From an uncultured Eubacteriales bacterium (GTDB lineage: Bacteria; Bacillota; Clostridia; Monoglobales; Monoglobaceae), in NCBI GenBank assembly GCA_900545865.1, contig URAN01000002.1:62001-126000 (forward strand): DNA of 64,000 bases, given 5' to 3'. The position numbers and the translations under genes are program-made. The notes beneath the pieces were generated by a model. The model had not been told where the DNA came from. It did not search any database and saw only the letters and a program-made list of their open reading frames with translations. Shown here in pieces: positions 1-8,351 of this stretch (positions are counted from its first letter, which is position 1; the number at the start of each line of letters is the position of its first letter).

Positions 1-216
1 TATTTTTGGGATATAAGTGGCGGAAAAATCGTTTCGTTTAATGTTAAAACCGAAAAATTCAAGACGTTTAATATAGACGCCGAAAAAGATATACAGCTAA
101 AAGACGGCGGATATATAACCGCAAACGGTTTGACAATGATGAGGGTTACATCAAACGAGAACTTTGTTTTCGCCGACAAGGACTCAGCCGCAATCCGACT
201 TTTATACAAAAAATAA
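1..216 (+). CDS. C-terminal end of an unidentified protein (5' truncated by window)
   Basis: Frame 1 is open from the first base to TAA at 214-216 and gives 71 residues ending in AAIRLLYKK. The fragment contains alternating beta-strand-like stretches such as GGKIVSFNVKTEKFKTF, which would suit a beta-propeller or other all-beta secreted protein like its downstream neighbour. No start, signal peptide or catalytic motif is visible because the gene begins outside the window. A hairpin follows 14 bases after the stop. Function unknown; coding status is fairly secure from the unbroken frame and the clean 3' end. Confidence 0.6.
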   Translation, partial: YFWDISGGKIVSFNVKTEKFKTFNIDAEKDIQLKDGGYITANGLTMMRVTSNENFVFADKDSAAIRLLYKK

Positions 217-230
217 TGCTAAAAAGTGAT

Positions 231-257
231 AAGGAATGACCCGCGCGGTCATTCCTT
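231..257 (+). terminator. Hairpin after the partial first gene
   Basis: An 11-bp perfect stem (231-241 with 247-257) closes a 5-base loop just downstream of the stop at 216. It lacks a clear U-run afterwards, so it is a probable but atypical terminator or an mRNA 3'-end stabiliser. Confidence 0.5.
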
Positions 258-286
258 ACGCTAAAGTTAAGGAGGCGTTTTAAAAT

Positions 287-1168
287 ATGAAGATAAAAAA
301 ATTATTATGCGCGGCACTTGCCGCCATGGCGGCAGTGCCGACCGTTTCGGCGTTTGCCGCCACGGAAGACCCCGTTGAATTTTCAACCGTTGACGAAATG
401 AACGGACAAGTTTATGTAGCACAGTATTTCAGTACTCAGCAAGGGTTGTATTTTAAAGGTGCAAACGTGACAACGCGCTCGATTCCTTATTCCGCGCTTA
501 AATTCTCAACCACGCAATTTTGCTGTTACGGCAACAGATTTTATTATATGAATAATGAGCCGTGGGACGGACCCTCTAAAATATATTCCTGTGATGCAAA
601 CGGACGTAATGAGATAGTTATTGCCGATAATGCCTATTCAGGCACGGCGGCGTTTATAGTTGATAACAATTTATATTATACCGCATATTCATCAATATGG
701 GATTGGGACTATAATTTATATGACAGAGAATATTACGGCGGTATCTATAAAATCAATCTTGCCACAGGTGATTGGAAAAGGGTTGTATCGGACAATAACG
801 CAATTATGAGATTTTGTGACGGTGACTATATTTATTATGAGATAATCAATAATTCCTCGGATTATTACCGAATTGACACAAACGGAAATTATTGCAGCTA
901 TGCAAATTATTATGATGATGAATTTGCTTATAATAAATATGATTATAATCTATCAAGTTATGCTCTCACAGGACGAACAATATACTTTATCGATAACACA
1001 GGTACTCTATATTCAAAAACCCGAAACGGCGGTGACTTACACCAAATTAAAAGAATTGAAACCGGTATGTCAAGTGATATAGTTAAGGTTACAAAAAACT
1101 ATATATATTATATTACTCAATGGAGCGAAGATCCGTATGTGTGGCTCTATCGAATAGACAGAAATTAA
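287..1168 (+). CDS. Secreted DUF5050-like beta-propeller protein
   Basis: 293 residues with a clear signal peptide (positive MKIKK start, hydrophobic core, cut near AFA-A, residue 25). The mature part is rich in Tyr and shows repeated motifs of the form IYYI-x-N-x-G-x-L/I-Y-x-I, typical of DUF5050 and related LRP-like propellers of Firmicutes that are exported and often bind cell-wall or sugar ligands. The start is supported by AAGGAGG about 12 bases upstream of ATG. Its signal peptide is almost identical in DNA to that of the gene at 3625, while the mature domains differ, so the export leader has been reshuffled between neighbours. It lies 15 bases ahead of the next gene. Ligand unknown. Confidence 0.75.
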   Translation: MKIKKLLCAALAAMAAVPTVSAFAATEDPVEFSTVDEMNGQVYVAQYFSTQQGLYFKGANVTTRSIPYSALKFSTTQFCCYGNRFYYMNNEPWDGPSKIYSCDANGRNEIVIADNAYSGTAAFIVDNNLYYTAYSSIWDWDYNLYDREYYGGIYKINLATGDWKRVVSDNNAIMRFCDGDYIYYEIINNSSDYYRIDTNGNYCSYANYYDDEFAYNKYDYNLSSYALTGRTIYFIDNTGTLYSKTRNGGDLHQIKRIETGMSSDIVKVTKNYIYYITQWSEDPYVWLYRIDRN

Positions 1169-1183
1169 AAACGAGGTATACAT

Positions 1184-2032
1184 ATGAAAATTAAAAAAAT
1201 TTTACGTGCGGCATTTGCCGTCACTTTGGTAATGTCAAATTCAGCGGCTTTTGCTATGTCAACCGCCGAATTTGACAACGGTATGCGAAACGGCATAAAC
1301 TATTTTAACCGCGGTTTGTACTATGAAGCACGTGACGAATTTCAATGGTTCTGTGACTATAACTGGGGCAATATGAATTCGGGTCAGCAAAAATATGCCC
1401 TTGATTATCTCGGCGCGGCAAAACAAAAAACAGCGTTATGGGAAAAAATCGAAAAAAAGAAAAAAGCCTTAACAGATTTTTTGAATGATGGGATATATAG
1501 TTATTATGATAAAATAAAAGCAGACCCACACAGTGATTACGCATCGGACAGTGAATTTGAATATTCAACACACCTACCGGTAAATTATGCTTTTTTTAAT
1601 ATGGATAACGACCCATTAGGCTCGGAAGAATTGGTTACATACACAAGAATAAATTTTGACAGCGAATATCCCCAATATTGTTTTTCTGTATGGAATTATA
1701 ACAGAATGGGTCAGGTTTTCAGCGTAATGTCAAAGCGCGAGCAAAACACCCGAATGATGTACCAGTATGGCGTTGTCGGAATGAACGGTAAAAATTATAT
1801 AGGTGAATGGACAGGTGAAACGAACTCTTCTCATGTACTAAAAATAAGGAATCTGTATGAGTATTCTGACGGTGCATTAACCAAGGTTAAATCGGTATAT
1901 TATGCCGACTATGTTGATGCTTATCAAATTGCCGATGACCCGGAAATGTATCTTATTGACGGACAAAACGTATCTAAATCCGCTTGTGAAAATTTGATTA
2001 ATCAAATAGACAACAATATTATGTTTTTTTAA
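1184..2032 (+). CDS. Secreted TPR-like constant-domain protein, variant 1
   Basis: 282 residues: signal peptide (about 1-24), then a ~52-residue module (about 25-83) starting MSTAEFDNGMRNGINYF and ending near LDYLGAAKQK, followed by a unique C-terminal part of about 200 residues. The module (small residue, aromatic, G-x-YYEA-x-DEF) resembles a single tetratricopeptide-type helix pair. Practically the same module, also at DNA level, opens the gene at 3625, and a related one is doubled in the gene at 4486; the C-terminal parts of the three are unrelated. This gene therefore belongs to a local secreted family with a constant front and a changing back. Start backed by a GAGGT site. Function not recognised. 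Confidence 0.75.
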   Translation: MKIKKILRAAFAVTLVMSNSAAFAMSTAEFDNGMRNGINYFNRGLYYEARDEFQWFCDYNWGNMNSGQQKYALDYLGAAKQKTALWEKIEKKKKALTDFLNDGIYSYYDKIKADPHSDYASDSEFEYSTHLPVNYAFFNMDNDPLGSEELVTYTRINFDSEYPQYCFSVWNYNRMGQVFSVMSKREQNTRMMYQYGVVGMNGKNYIGEWTGETNSSHVLKIRNLYEYSDGALTKVKSVYYADYVDAYQIADDPEMYLIDGQNVSKSACENLINQIDNNIMFF

Positions 2033-2078
2033 TTGAATAATTTTGCAGCATTTTGTTTTAGGGAGGTAACTTATACAT

Positions 2079-2756
2079 ATGAAAAATATTCCAAAGCTAA
2101 TTGTTATGCTTACATATAACGATATGACCGTTAAAAATGCATACGAAATTTTTGATCGGTGCAAGGACAGCAAGGCACTGTATTGGGGCTTTAAAGAAGA
2201 GGGCTTACCGCCCGACAAAATGAAAGAGCTTTATTCATATATGAAAGAATGCGGAATGACAACGGTCTTAGAGGTTGTTGCATATACGGAGGATGAATGC
2301 TTAAACGGCGCAAAAACCGCGGTTGAATGCGGCTGTGACATTCTTATGGGAACATTGTTTTTTGAATCCGTAGACGAGTATTGTCAAAAACATCATCTTA
2401 AATATATGCCATTTGTCGGTCAAGTAAAAGAGCGCCCGTCCGTTCTTTTCGGCTCTGCGGAAGAGATGATAAAACAAGCGAACGAGTATATAAAACATGG
2501 CGTATTCGGCTTTGACCTTTTGGGGTACAGACACAAAAGCTGTGCAAGCGAGTTGATTAAAAAATTCGTTGCACAAGTTAATGCACCCGTATGTGTCGCC
2601 GGAAGTGTGAACAGCTATGCAAGGCTTAAAGAAATAAAAGACTGTGGTGCATGGGCATTCACAATCGGAAGTGCGTTTTTTGATAAACGATTCGGCGATG
2701 ATATACCCGACCAAATCAACAATGTATGCGAATATATGGAAAGGCGGAGACTCTGA
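2079..2756 (+). CDS. TIM-barrel (phosphate-binding barrel) protein of unknown specificity
   Basis: 225 residues without signal peptide, so cytoplasmic. The alternating strand/helix pattern and the late segment APVCVAGSVNSYARL followed by GAWAFTIGSAFF resemble the phosphate-gripping strands 7 and 8 of ribulose-phosphate-binding barrels (HisA, NanE, ThiE-type folds). No single known enzyme is matched by eye, so the substrate is open; sugar-phosphate or amino-acid-derived phosphate is likely. Start preceded by GGGAGGT. The next gene starts two bases after its stop TGA, suggesting coupling with the VanW-family gene. It sits among secreted-protein genes, with no obvious shared pathway. Confidence 0.6.
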   Translation: MKNIPKLIVMLTYNDMTVKNAYEIFDRCKDSKALYWGFKEEGLPPDKMKELYSYMKECGMTTVLEVVAYTEDECLNGAKTAVECGCDILMGTLFFESVDEYCQKHHLKYMPFVGQVKERPSVLFGSAEEMIKQANEYIKHGVFGFDLLGYRHKSCASELIKKFVAQVNAPVCVAGSVNSYARLKEIKDCGAWAFTIGSAFFDKRFGDDIPDQINNVCEYMERRRL

Positions 2757-2758
2757 AT

Positions 2759-3592
2759 ATGTTATGGAAAAGAGATAAACTTTTTTGTGAAATAAGTCCG
2801 TTTTGTTACGCTATTTCATTAAAAAAAGAAATATTAAAAAGGCATATCCGAAATTTTTTCAGCAAAGAAAAATTTGCAAAAACAAAACGAAAGACCGTGC
2901 TTGCCAATCTTGTTTGGGCGCACGGCTCAAATATGATTAAGCGCGCCCCGGGCGTTAATTTGACTCATCAACTTAACAAGGCAGTCAATATCGGGCTTGC
3001 CGCAGAAAAAATCAACGGGCTGATAATCCGCCCCGGGGAAGTATTTTCTTTTTGGAAAACCGTCGGAAGCCCTTCCGCCAAAAACGGGTATAAAGAGGGT
3101 CGGATAATCGAAAACGAAAAACTGACGGTAGGCATCGGCGGCGGACTTTGCAATCTCGGACATACGATTAACTTACTCGTTTTGCACAGTCCGCTGGAAA
3201 TAACCGAATTTCACCAACATTCCGACGCGCTTGCGCCGGACGAGGGAAAGCGCGTTCCGTTCAATGCCGGAACATCGGTTTGTTACAACTATATCGATTA
3301 CAGATTTAAAAATACGACCGACCAAAATGTACAGCTTAACGTATGGTGTGACGGCGAAATTCTGAATGCGGAACTCAGAAGCGAGCTGCCTTTTCCCGAC
3401 AGCTATGAACTTATTGAAGAAAATCATCATTTCAAAAAAGAGGGTACAAAGTTTTACAGAAATTCTAAGATTTACAGAAATGTAAAAGACAGGAACAGCG
3501 GCAAAGTCACGGCAAAAGAATTGATTTTGGATAATCATTCCGAAGTAATGTTTGACTATGACCTGATTCCGAAAGATTTAATTACAAAATAA
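2759..3592 (+). CDS. VanW-family protein
   Basis: 277 residues from the ATG at 2759 (MLWKRDKLFCE). An earlier in-frame ATG at 2726 would overlap the previous gene and lacks a good site, whereas AGGCGGAG lies just ahead of 2759. The core contains the VanW signature region: PGEVFSFWKTVG, then GIGGGLCNLGHTINLLVLHS and the late stretch SVCYNYIDYRF. VanW proteins occur as accessory genes in some glycopeptide-resistance clusters, but the family is widespread and its biochemical role is unsettled. No van genes lie nearby, so this is a housekeeping or envelope-linked homologue and not evidence for vancomycin resistance. Confidence 0.85.
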   Translation: MLWKRDKLFCEISPFCYAISLKKEILKRHIRNFFSKEKFAKTKRKTVLANLVWAHGSNMIKRAPGVNLTHQLNKAVNIGLAAEKINGLIIRPGEVFSFWKTVGSPSAKNGYKEGRIIENEKLTVGIGGGLCNLGHTINLLVLHSPLEITEFHQHSDALAPDEGKRVPFNAGTSVCYNYIDYRFKNTTDQNVQLNVWCDGEILNAELRSELPFPDSYELIEENHHFKKEGTKFYRNSKIYRNVKDRNSGKVTAKELILDNHSEVMFDYDLIPKDLITK

Positions 3593-3624
3593 ATGTTTAA
3601 AATTTTAAAAGGGAGTTTTAAAAT

Positions 3625-4386
3625 ATGAAGATAAAAAAATTATTATGCGCGGCGCTTGCCGCCGTGGCGGCAATGCCGACCGTTTCGGCATTTGCAATGT
3701 CAACCGCCGAATTTGACAACGGAATGCGAAACGGCATAAACTATTTTAACCGCGGTTTGTACTATGAGGCACGCGATGAATTTCAGTGGTTCTGTGACTA
3801 TAACTGGGGCAATATGAATTCGGGTCAGCAAAAATACGCCCTTGACTATCTCGGCGCGACAAAGCAGAAAATTGCAAAATGGGAGAGCGGTATCGTTACC
3901 AATCCCGATTTTACCAACCTTGTCGGAATGACGTGCGAGGATATTACAAAAAAATACGGGTATATATATAAAGCCTATGGCTTTGAGGGCGGAAGCTATT
4001 ATAAACACGGAAATTGTCCGTATGCGTTTGTTTACGGTTTTAATTATGATTATCCCCAAAAGTGGGATACCTGTAAATTGGTCAGCGGAAGGCTGTCAGA
4101 CCTTATCCCAAATGCAAAGTGGAGTTATACAAAATCCGAACTTGAAAATCTGTTCGGCGTAAATCTCGATGGACAACCGTGGACTATGGCGGATGATGAT
4201 TCAACAGGATACAGCTTTGATTATAAAGGCTTGCATATAGATATATATACATATGCGGAAAATATTCAATCTTTTAACGCAAATGGTTATACGATTTATA
4301 GAGCAATCTGGAACGGCACCGTATATGCGGATTTTGATGTTGAAGTATCACATTATGACGGTCAAGGTCAAGGACATGTTGGCTAA
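3625..4386 (+). CDS. Secreted TPR-like constant-domain protein, variant 2
   Basis: 253 residues. The signal peptide (1-24) is nearly base-for-base that of the gene at 287, and the following ~52-residue module (about 25-78) is nearly base-for-base that of the gene at 1184, so this gene looks like a mosaic of its two neighbours with a new C-terminal domain of about 170 residues. The C-terminal part contains TCEDITKKYG and ENLFGVNLDG, which recall repeated small domains of exported Firmicutes proteins, but no family is certain. GGGAG site 9 bases before ATG. Ends in a Gly/His tail (GQGQGHVG). Function unknown; export is the firmest inference. Confidence 0.75.
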   Translation: MKIKKLLCAALAAVAAMPTVSAFAMSTAEFDNGMRNGINYFNRGLYYEARDEFQWFCDYNWGNMNSGQQKYALDYLGATKQKIAKWESGIVTNPDFTNLVGMTCEDITKKYGYIYKAYGFEGGSYYKHGNCPYAFVYGFNYDYPQKWDTCKLVSGRLSDLIPNAKWSYTKSELENLFGVNLDGQPWTMADDDSTGYSFDYKGLHIDIYTYAENIQSFNANGYTIYRAIWNGTVYADFDVEVSHYDGQGQGHVG

Positions 4387-4410
4387 CCCCACCCCAACAC
4401 AAAAAGGCTC

Positions 4411-4439
4411 TTGACAACTATAGCGTAAAGGTGTAAAAT
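4411..4439 (+). promoter_or_regulatory. Sigma-A-type promoter for the gene at 4486
   Basis: TTGACA at 4411-4416 and TAAAAT at 4434-4439 are separated by exactly 17 bases. A small AT inverted repeat (4444-4464) lies just downstream in the leader and could be an operator. Confidence 0.75.
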
Positions 4440-4485
4440 TGATTATATAAAAATGTTTTATATATCAAACAGGGAGGTTCTTTTA

Positions 4486-5328
4486 ATGAAAATCAAAAAG
4501 ATGGTGTGTATAGCACTTACTGCTGCCACGTTACTGTCGACCGTTTCGGCATTTGCAATGTCAACTTACAGCTTTGATTCGGGTATGCGCAAGGGCATTA
4601 ATTATTTTAATCAAGGTTTGTACTATGAGGCACGGGACGAATTTCAATGGTTCGCTGATTATAACTGGGGGTCACTTAACTCAAGTCAACAAAAATATCT
4701 GCTTGATTACCTTGATGGCGCAAAGGCGAAAATCAAAGAAGTAGAATATGCCAACAATCATTTAACACAAGAACAATTCGATGACGGCATGAGAGCCGGT
4801 ATTAATTATTTTAACAAAGGTATGTTCTATGAAGCCTGTGATGAATTTCAGTGGTTTTGTGATTATAATTGGGGCAAAATGAATGCCGGTCAAAGACAAT
4901 ATGCTTTAAACTATCTTGACGGTGCAAAAGCAAAATTTTCCGAATATGTAACGGTATACGCTCTCGGAGACGGATATGTTAAAACCGAGTGGATACATAA
5001 AAGTCGTGTCAAAGAATATGAAAGAGCCGGTTGGAGTCTTACAAAACCAAAAGCTCAGTATAATACAACTGATACTATTTTAACCAATAAGGCAGTCGCT
5101 TACTTTAAAAATTGGTTATACTGGCCAAACAGTGCAACAATATATCAAACAAGAGTTTATAATATGGAGGATGATTGGGATAGAGAAAATGGATATGTAC
5201 CTTGCAAAGTATATATTGATGCCTCTGTATTAAATACATATGGATATTATATTCGTAAAACATTTTATGTTTCCATAGAATTTAACAGATACAACGGCAA
5301 TTACGAAATTTACGGTGTATATGAATGA
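4486..5328 (+). CDS. Secreted TPR-like constant-domain protein with doubled module, variant 3
   Basis: 280 residues from ATG 4486, which has AGGGAGG at a good distance; an in-frame ATG at 4453 lies within the leader and would spoil the signal peptide. After the signal peptide (1-24, ending AFA) two module copies follow: copy one from about residue 25 (FDSGMRKGINYFNQGLYYEA) and copy two from about residue 92 (FDDGMRAGINYFNKGMFYEA). The pair supports a solenoid-type repeat like TPR. The last ~120 residues are unique and Tyr/Trp-rich. It has its own promoter at 4411 and ends at a perfect bidirectional terminator. Role unknown, presumably at the cell surface or outside. Confidence 0.78.
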   Translation: MKIKKMVCIALTAATLLSTVSAFAMSTYSFDSGMRKGINYFNQGLYYEARDEFQWFADYNWGSLNSSQQKYLLDYLDGAKAKIKEVEYANNHLTQEQFDDGMRAGINYFNKGMFYEACDEFQWFCDYNWGKMNAGQRQYALNYLDGAKAKFSEYVTVYALGDGYVKTEWIHKSRVKEYERAGWSLTKPKAQYNTTDTILTNKAVAYFKNWLYWPNSATIYQTRVYNMEDDWDRENGYVPCKVYIDASVLNTYGYYIRKTFYVSIEFNRYNGNYEIYGVYE

Positions 5329-5345
5329 TTATAATATTCATGCCC

Positions 5346-5385
5346 AACACAAAAATGACGGTCGCATGACCGTCATTTTTGTGTT
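5346..5385. terminator. Bidirectional terminator between convergent genes
   Basis: A perfect 18-bp stem (5346-5363 with 5368-5385) and GCAT loop, with A-run and T-run built into the stem on both strands. It lies between the + gene ending at 5328 and the - gene ending at 5393. Confidence 0.9.
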
Positions 5386-5392
5386 ATAAGAA

Positions 5393-5866
5393 TTATTCCG
5401 TTTTGTCTGTATCGATATTGACATTGATGTCTGCATCAACGGTTTTAACAGCCTCATCGGCATCGTCGGTCTTGTCGGACTTTTTAAAAAGCTCGGAAAC
5501 CTTATCGATTGCGGTCGGGGCAATATCCAAAAGGCGATCATAAATGCCGCTTTTTTCATTAACCGAAATCATTCTGATTTTGCCGTTGCCGACAACCAAA
5601 AATCCCTCGGGCGAAAGCGATATTCCGCCGCCCGTTGCGCCGCCGAACATACTTTTCGGTTCGTCAACCGATGATTTTTTTGCGTTATAACGCTCAAACT
5701 CTGAACCGCCGACAGCAAAGCCGATTGCCACCTTTGAAATGGGTATGATAACCGAACCGTCGGGCGTTGCTATTGCGTCACCTACGATTGTGTTCACGTC
5801 AATCATATCTTTGAGACCCTGCAAAGCTGTGTACATAATTCCTTCTATCGGATGTTTTTCTGCCAT
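5393..5866 (-). CDS. ytfJ: GerW/YtfJ family sporulation protein
   Basis: 157 residues, cytoplasmic. The start region MAEKHPIEGIMYTALQGLKD, the central VGDAIATPDGSVIIPISKV and the Gly-rich FGGATGGGISLSPEGFLV stretch are characteristic of the YtfJ/GerW family, found in spore formers and needed for normal germination in Bacillus. The C-terminal tail is acidic and low in complexity. AAGGAAG precedes the ATG. It is the last gene of the lysA-protease-scpA-scpB-DUF2953-ytfJ operon, and the pairing with DUF2953 is the usual one in Firmicutes. Together with the SpoIIID-type fragments it indicates an endospore former. Confidence 0.92.
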   Translation of the reverse strand: MAEKHPIEGIMYTALQGLKDMIDVNTIVGDAIATPDGSVIIPISKVAIGFAVGGSEFERYNAKKSSVDEPKSMFGGATGGGISLSPEGFLVVGNGKIRMISVNEKSGIYDRLLDIAPTAIDKVSELFKKSDKTDDADEAVKTVDADINVNIDTDKTE

Positions 5867-5883
5867 TTTCTCACTTCCTTAAA

Positions 5884-6636
5884 TTAATTTTTATCATTTT
5901 TATTTTGCTTTGACGATGTTTTAAGATATTCTTTTAAATATGTCAAAAGCGGCGGCACGGCGGCATTTATAATATGCACCGGACGCACCTTTATTATACT
6001 TTTCATCTTTATGTCAAAACGCTTGCCGTAAAAATCGGGCGTTATGTCAAGCATTGGATACACAACATACGCATATCTCGCCAAAAGCGGATATATCGTG
6101 CCGACCGCCCCCCATACCGAACCGTAAAGCATTCCCGTCGCGGCGGCATTGTCCGTTCCGAAATCAAGCGTTATCCGCCAGACCGGAATCTTTATTTTAT
6201 ATCGCATTGCCGCAAAAAATCTGCGAAGCAGCGACCATATAAACGAGAACTTTTCCTTTGTCTCGGCAAACGCGGACTTAGCCGCATCTATATCAAATCC
6301 CTTTTCCTCGCTGAAAATCCGCGATTTAAGGTGTTGAATTCTATCTTTTATCGGTGAATCTTGTACATCACCGTCATTATTGCCCGTATTGCTATTATCT
6401 GCGTTTTCGGTATCTTTATCCGAAATATTTTTATCTGCCGCTTTATCCTCTTTATCCGCTTTATCCGATTTGTCTGAAAAGTCAGCAACAAATCTTTTTT
6501 TGATAAACCACGCATAAACCCAAACCACAAGCGCATCCGATGAATAATCGATGTCAATGGTGACATACGGCACAACAGCCAAACAATAAATCAATATTAA
6601 AATGATTAGTATGACTGAAAAAATCATCATATTCAT
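5884..6636 (-). CDS. DUF2953 membrane protein
   Basis: 250 residues. One N-terminal membrane segment (about 4-24, FSVILIILILIYCLAVVPYV) is followed by a variable charged Asp/Lys-rich linker (about 55-90) and a conserved C-terminal part with FGTDNAAATGMLYGSVWG and the late ITPDFYGKRFD, the hallmark of DUF2953. Function is not established; conservation next to ytfJ suggests a spore or envelope role. The ATG at 6636 is very close to its GAGGCGG site, so the ATG at 6630 may be the true start. Seventeen bases separate it from ytfJ. Confidence 0.85.
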   Translation of the reverse strand: MNMMIFSVILIILILIYCLAVVPYVTIDIDYSSDALVVWVYAWFIKKRFVADFSDKSDKADKEDKAADKNISDKDTENADNSNTGNNDGDVQDSPIKDRIQHLKSRIFSEEKGFDIDAAKSAFAETKEKFSFIWSLLRRFFAAMRYKIKIPVWRITLDFGTDNAAATGMLYGSVWGAVGTIYPLLARYAYVVYPMLDITPDFYGKRFDIKMKSIIKVRPVHIINAAVPPLLTYLKEYLKTSSKQNKNDKN

Positions 6637-6686
6637 CCGCCTCGCTTTTATTCGGACTTAAAATCACAGCATTGTTTCAATTCGGT

Positions 6687-7418
6687 TTATTCTTCGCCTT
6701 TCGGTGTATCTTGTCCGTTATCCGATTCGACGCTGTTATCGCCTTGTTCGTTATAGATATTTTCGCTGCCCGATTCATCTGTCGGATTCGATTCGGTGTT
6801 TGGGTTCTCATCATCGGTATCTTCCGAACCGGTTATGCCCATCTCGGTTTGGCGATACGCCGTAACCTCCGCCATTTCAATCTGTTCCGTTTCTTCCACG
6901 GTCTGTCCGAGAGAATCGAACTCAGGAAGTTCGTCAAGCTCGGATATTCCGAACGCACGCATAAAATGCTGTGTCGTACCGAACAGAATCGGTCTGCCCG
7001 GGGCTTCGAGCCTGCCTTTTTCCTCTATAAAATTGCGCTCTATCAGACGATTGACGATATAGTCACAATTTACGCCCCTGATATGCTCAATCGTGCTGCG
7101 CGTTACAGGCTGTTTATATGCGACAATCGACAAAACCTCAAGAGCGGCATTGGAAAGATTCTGTTTCCGCGGCGGCTCGGCAAGCCGTCCGATAAATTCG
7201 GCATAAACGCCGTTTGTACACATCTGATAACTGTCTTGCATACGGATAATGTGTATTCCCCTGCGTTCAAAGTTATACGAATCCATCATCTTTTTTAATA
7301 TTTCACGCAAGGAGCGCTTATCAACATCGACAATATCCGCAAGCCTTTCAAGCTCAACCGGGTCACCCGCGGCAAACAAAACCGCCTCAATTATCGATTG
7401 AATCTCTCTGATTTCCAT
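6687..7418 (-). CDS. scpB: Segregation and condensation protein B
   Basis: 243 residues; partner of ScpA and SMC in the bacterial condensin that folds and separates chromosomes. The two winged-helix domains occupy about 1-165: MEIREIQSIIEAVLFAAGDP at the start, LSNAALEVLSIVAYKQPVTR and IERNFIEEKGRLEAPGRPIL in the second wing. The last ~70 residues are an acidic, Asn/Glu-rich low-complexity tail, longer than in the typical ~190-residue ScpB. AAAGGAG precedes the ATG. It follows scpA by 22 bases in the usual order. Confidence 0.95.
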   Translation of the reverse strand: MEIREIQSIIEAVLFAAGDPVELERLADIVDVDKRSLREILKKMMDSYNFERRGIHIIRMQDSYQMCTNGVYAEFIGRLAEPPRKQNLSNAALEVLSIVAYKQPVTRSTIEHIRGVNCDYIVNRLIERNFIEEKGRLEAPGRPILFGTTQHFMRAFGISELDELPEFDSLGQTVEETEQIEMAEVTAYRQTEMGITGSEDTDDENPNTESNPTDESGSENIYNEQGDNSVESDNGQDTPKGEE

Positions 7419-7440
7419 AAATTAATCTCCTTTATCGCGA

Positions 7441-8208
7441 TTAATCCTCAAAAGTGCTGACATCGAGGTTTCCGTCATCGTTGCGATAAACGCCCGGATT
7501 CGAAATATCACCGTCTGCGCTGTATTCTACCCGAATTTTATTAAGTTTAATCAATTCCAGAGTCGCCATAAATGACGCAACCGCCTCGGCTCTGGTCTTT
7601 ACACCCTTGAACAATTCCTTGAACATCGTTGCTGATTTTGTCTTGAGCCGATTCCAGATTATCGATACTCTTGAGCGCATCGAAACCTTTTCACGTCCGA
7701 CTATACCGACAAACGAGTCTTTCGGCGGCGGCATTTTACGCTCTAATCTCTGATACGCGCGCTTGTATGCCGCAAGCAAATTCTCGGGTGTTAAGGTTGC
7801 ATAATTTAGCTCTGCCGGCGGTCGCTCGATTGCATCGGGAGCTTTAAAAAACATTGACGCACCGATATGCTGTCGCTCGGCGAAAAAACCAATCGATTCC
7901 TTAACCTTTTTGTACTCGGTAAGCCGTCTGACAAGCTCTTCGCGAGGGTCAACACCATCATCTTCTTCGTCCTCGGGCTTTGGCAAAAGCATTTTGGACT
8001 TTATCTGCAAAAGAGTTGCGGCAAGCACCAAAAACTCACTCGAAATCTCTAAATCCATCTCTTTCATACTGTTCATAACATCAAGATATTGATCCAATAT
8101 TTCGGAAATCGGAATATCATATATATTAACCTTATTCTTTCGGATAAGCATAAGCAAGAGGTCAAGAGGACCTTCAAAACTGTCAAGTTTAAATTTTAGC
8201 TGCTCCAT
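7441..8208 (-). CDS. scpA: Segregation and condensation protein A
   Basis: 255 residues; kleisin subunit that bridges the SMC heads. It opens with the family signature KLDSFEGPLDLLLMLIRKNK and continues with EISSEFLVLAATLLQIKSKM; the C-terminal winged helix ends in ELIKLNKIRVEYSADGDIS. Length is usual for the family. The site in front of the ATG (AAGGATG) is weaker than elsewhere in this operon. Directly upstream of scpB and downstream of the site-2 protease, a common clostridial arrangement. Confidence 0.95.
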   Translation of the reverse strand: MEQLKFKLDSFEGPLDLLLMLIRKNKVNIYDIPISEILDQYLDVMNSMKEMDLEISSEFLVLAATLLQIKSKMLLPKPEDEEDDGVDPREELVRRLTEYKKVKESIGFFAERQHIGASMFFKAPDAIERPPAELNYATLTPENLLAAYKRAYQRLERKMPPPKDSFVGIVGREKVSMRSRVSIIWNRLKTKSATMFKELFKGVKTRAEAVASFMATLELIKLNKIRVEYSADGDISNPGVYRNDDGNLDVSTFED

Positions 8209-8351
8209 TTCGCGTCAAACATCCTTCGATAAGAGGCATAATACCTCGTCATTCAGCGTTTCGGTGACAAATTGCATCATCCGAAACCTTATGCCAAACC
8301 CGACATTCGCAAAAGCGGCGGATGTTCGGGTTTTTGTTATATTCATCGGAT
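8209..8351 (-). other. Spacer between protease and scpA, with imperfect hairpin
   Basis: A 143-base gap inside an otherwise tight operon. It holds an imperfect hairpin (about 8295-8331; arms around GCGAATGT-CGGGTT and its partner) with no U-run on the - strand. A 43-codon frame on the - strand from 8343 to 8215 (MNITKTRTSAAFANVGFGIR...) is open but has no convincing ribosome-binding site; it may be a gene remnant or chance. Confidence 0.4.

Noticed and set aside
2759..3592. VanW-family gene as a sign of vancomycin resistance
   Set aside because: No vanA/B/H/X or van two-component genes nearby; VanW-family proteins are widespread without resistance.
6672..7298. Long + strand frame opposite scpB
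   Set aside because: Antisense shadow of the well-identified scpB gene; composition and lack of start signals argue against coding.
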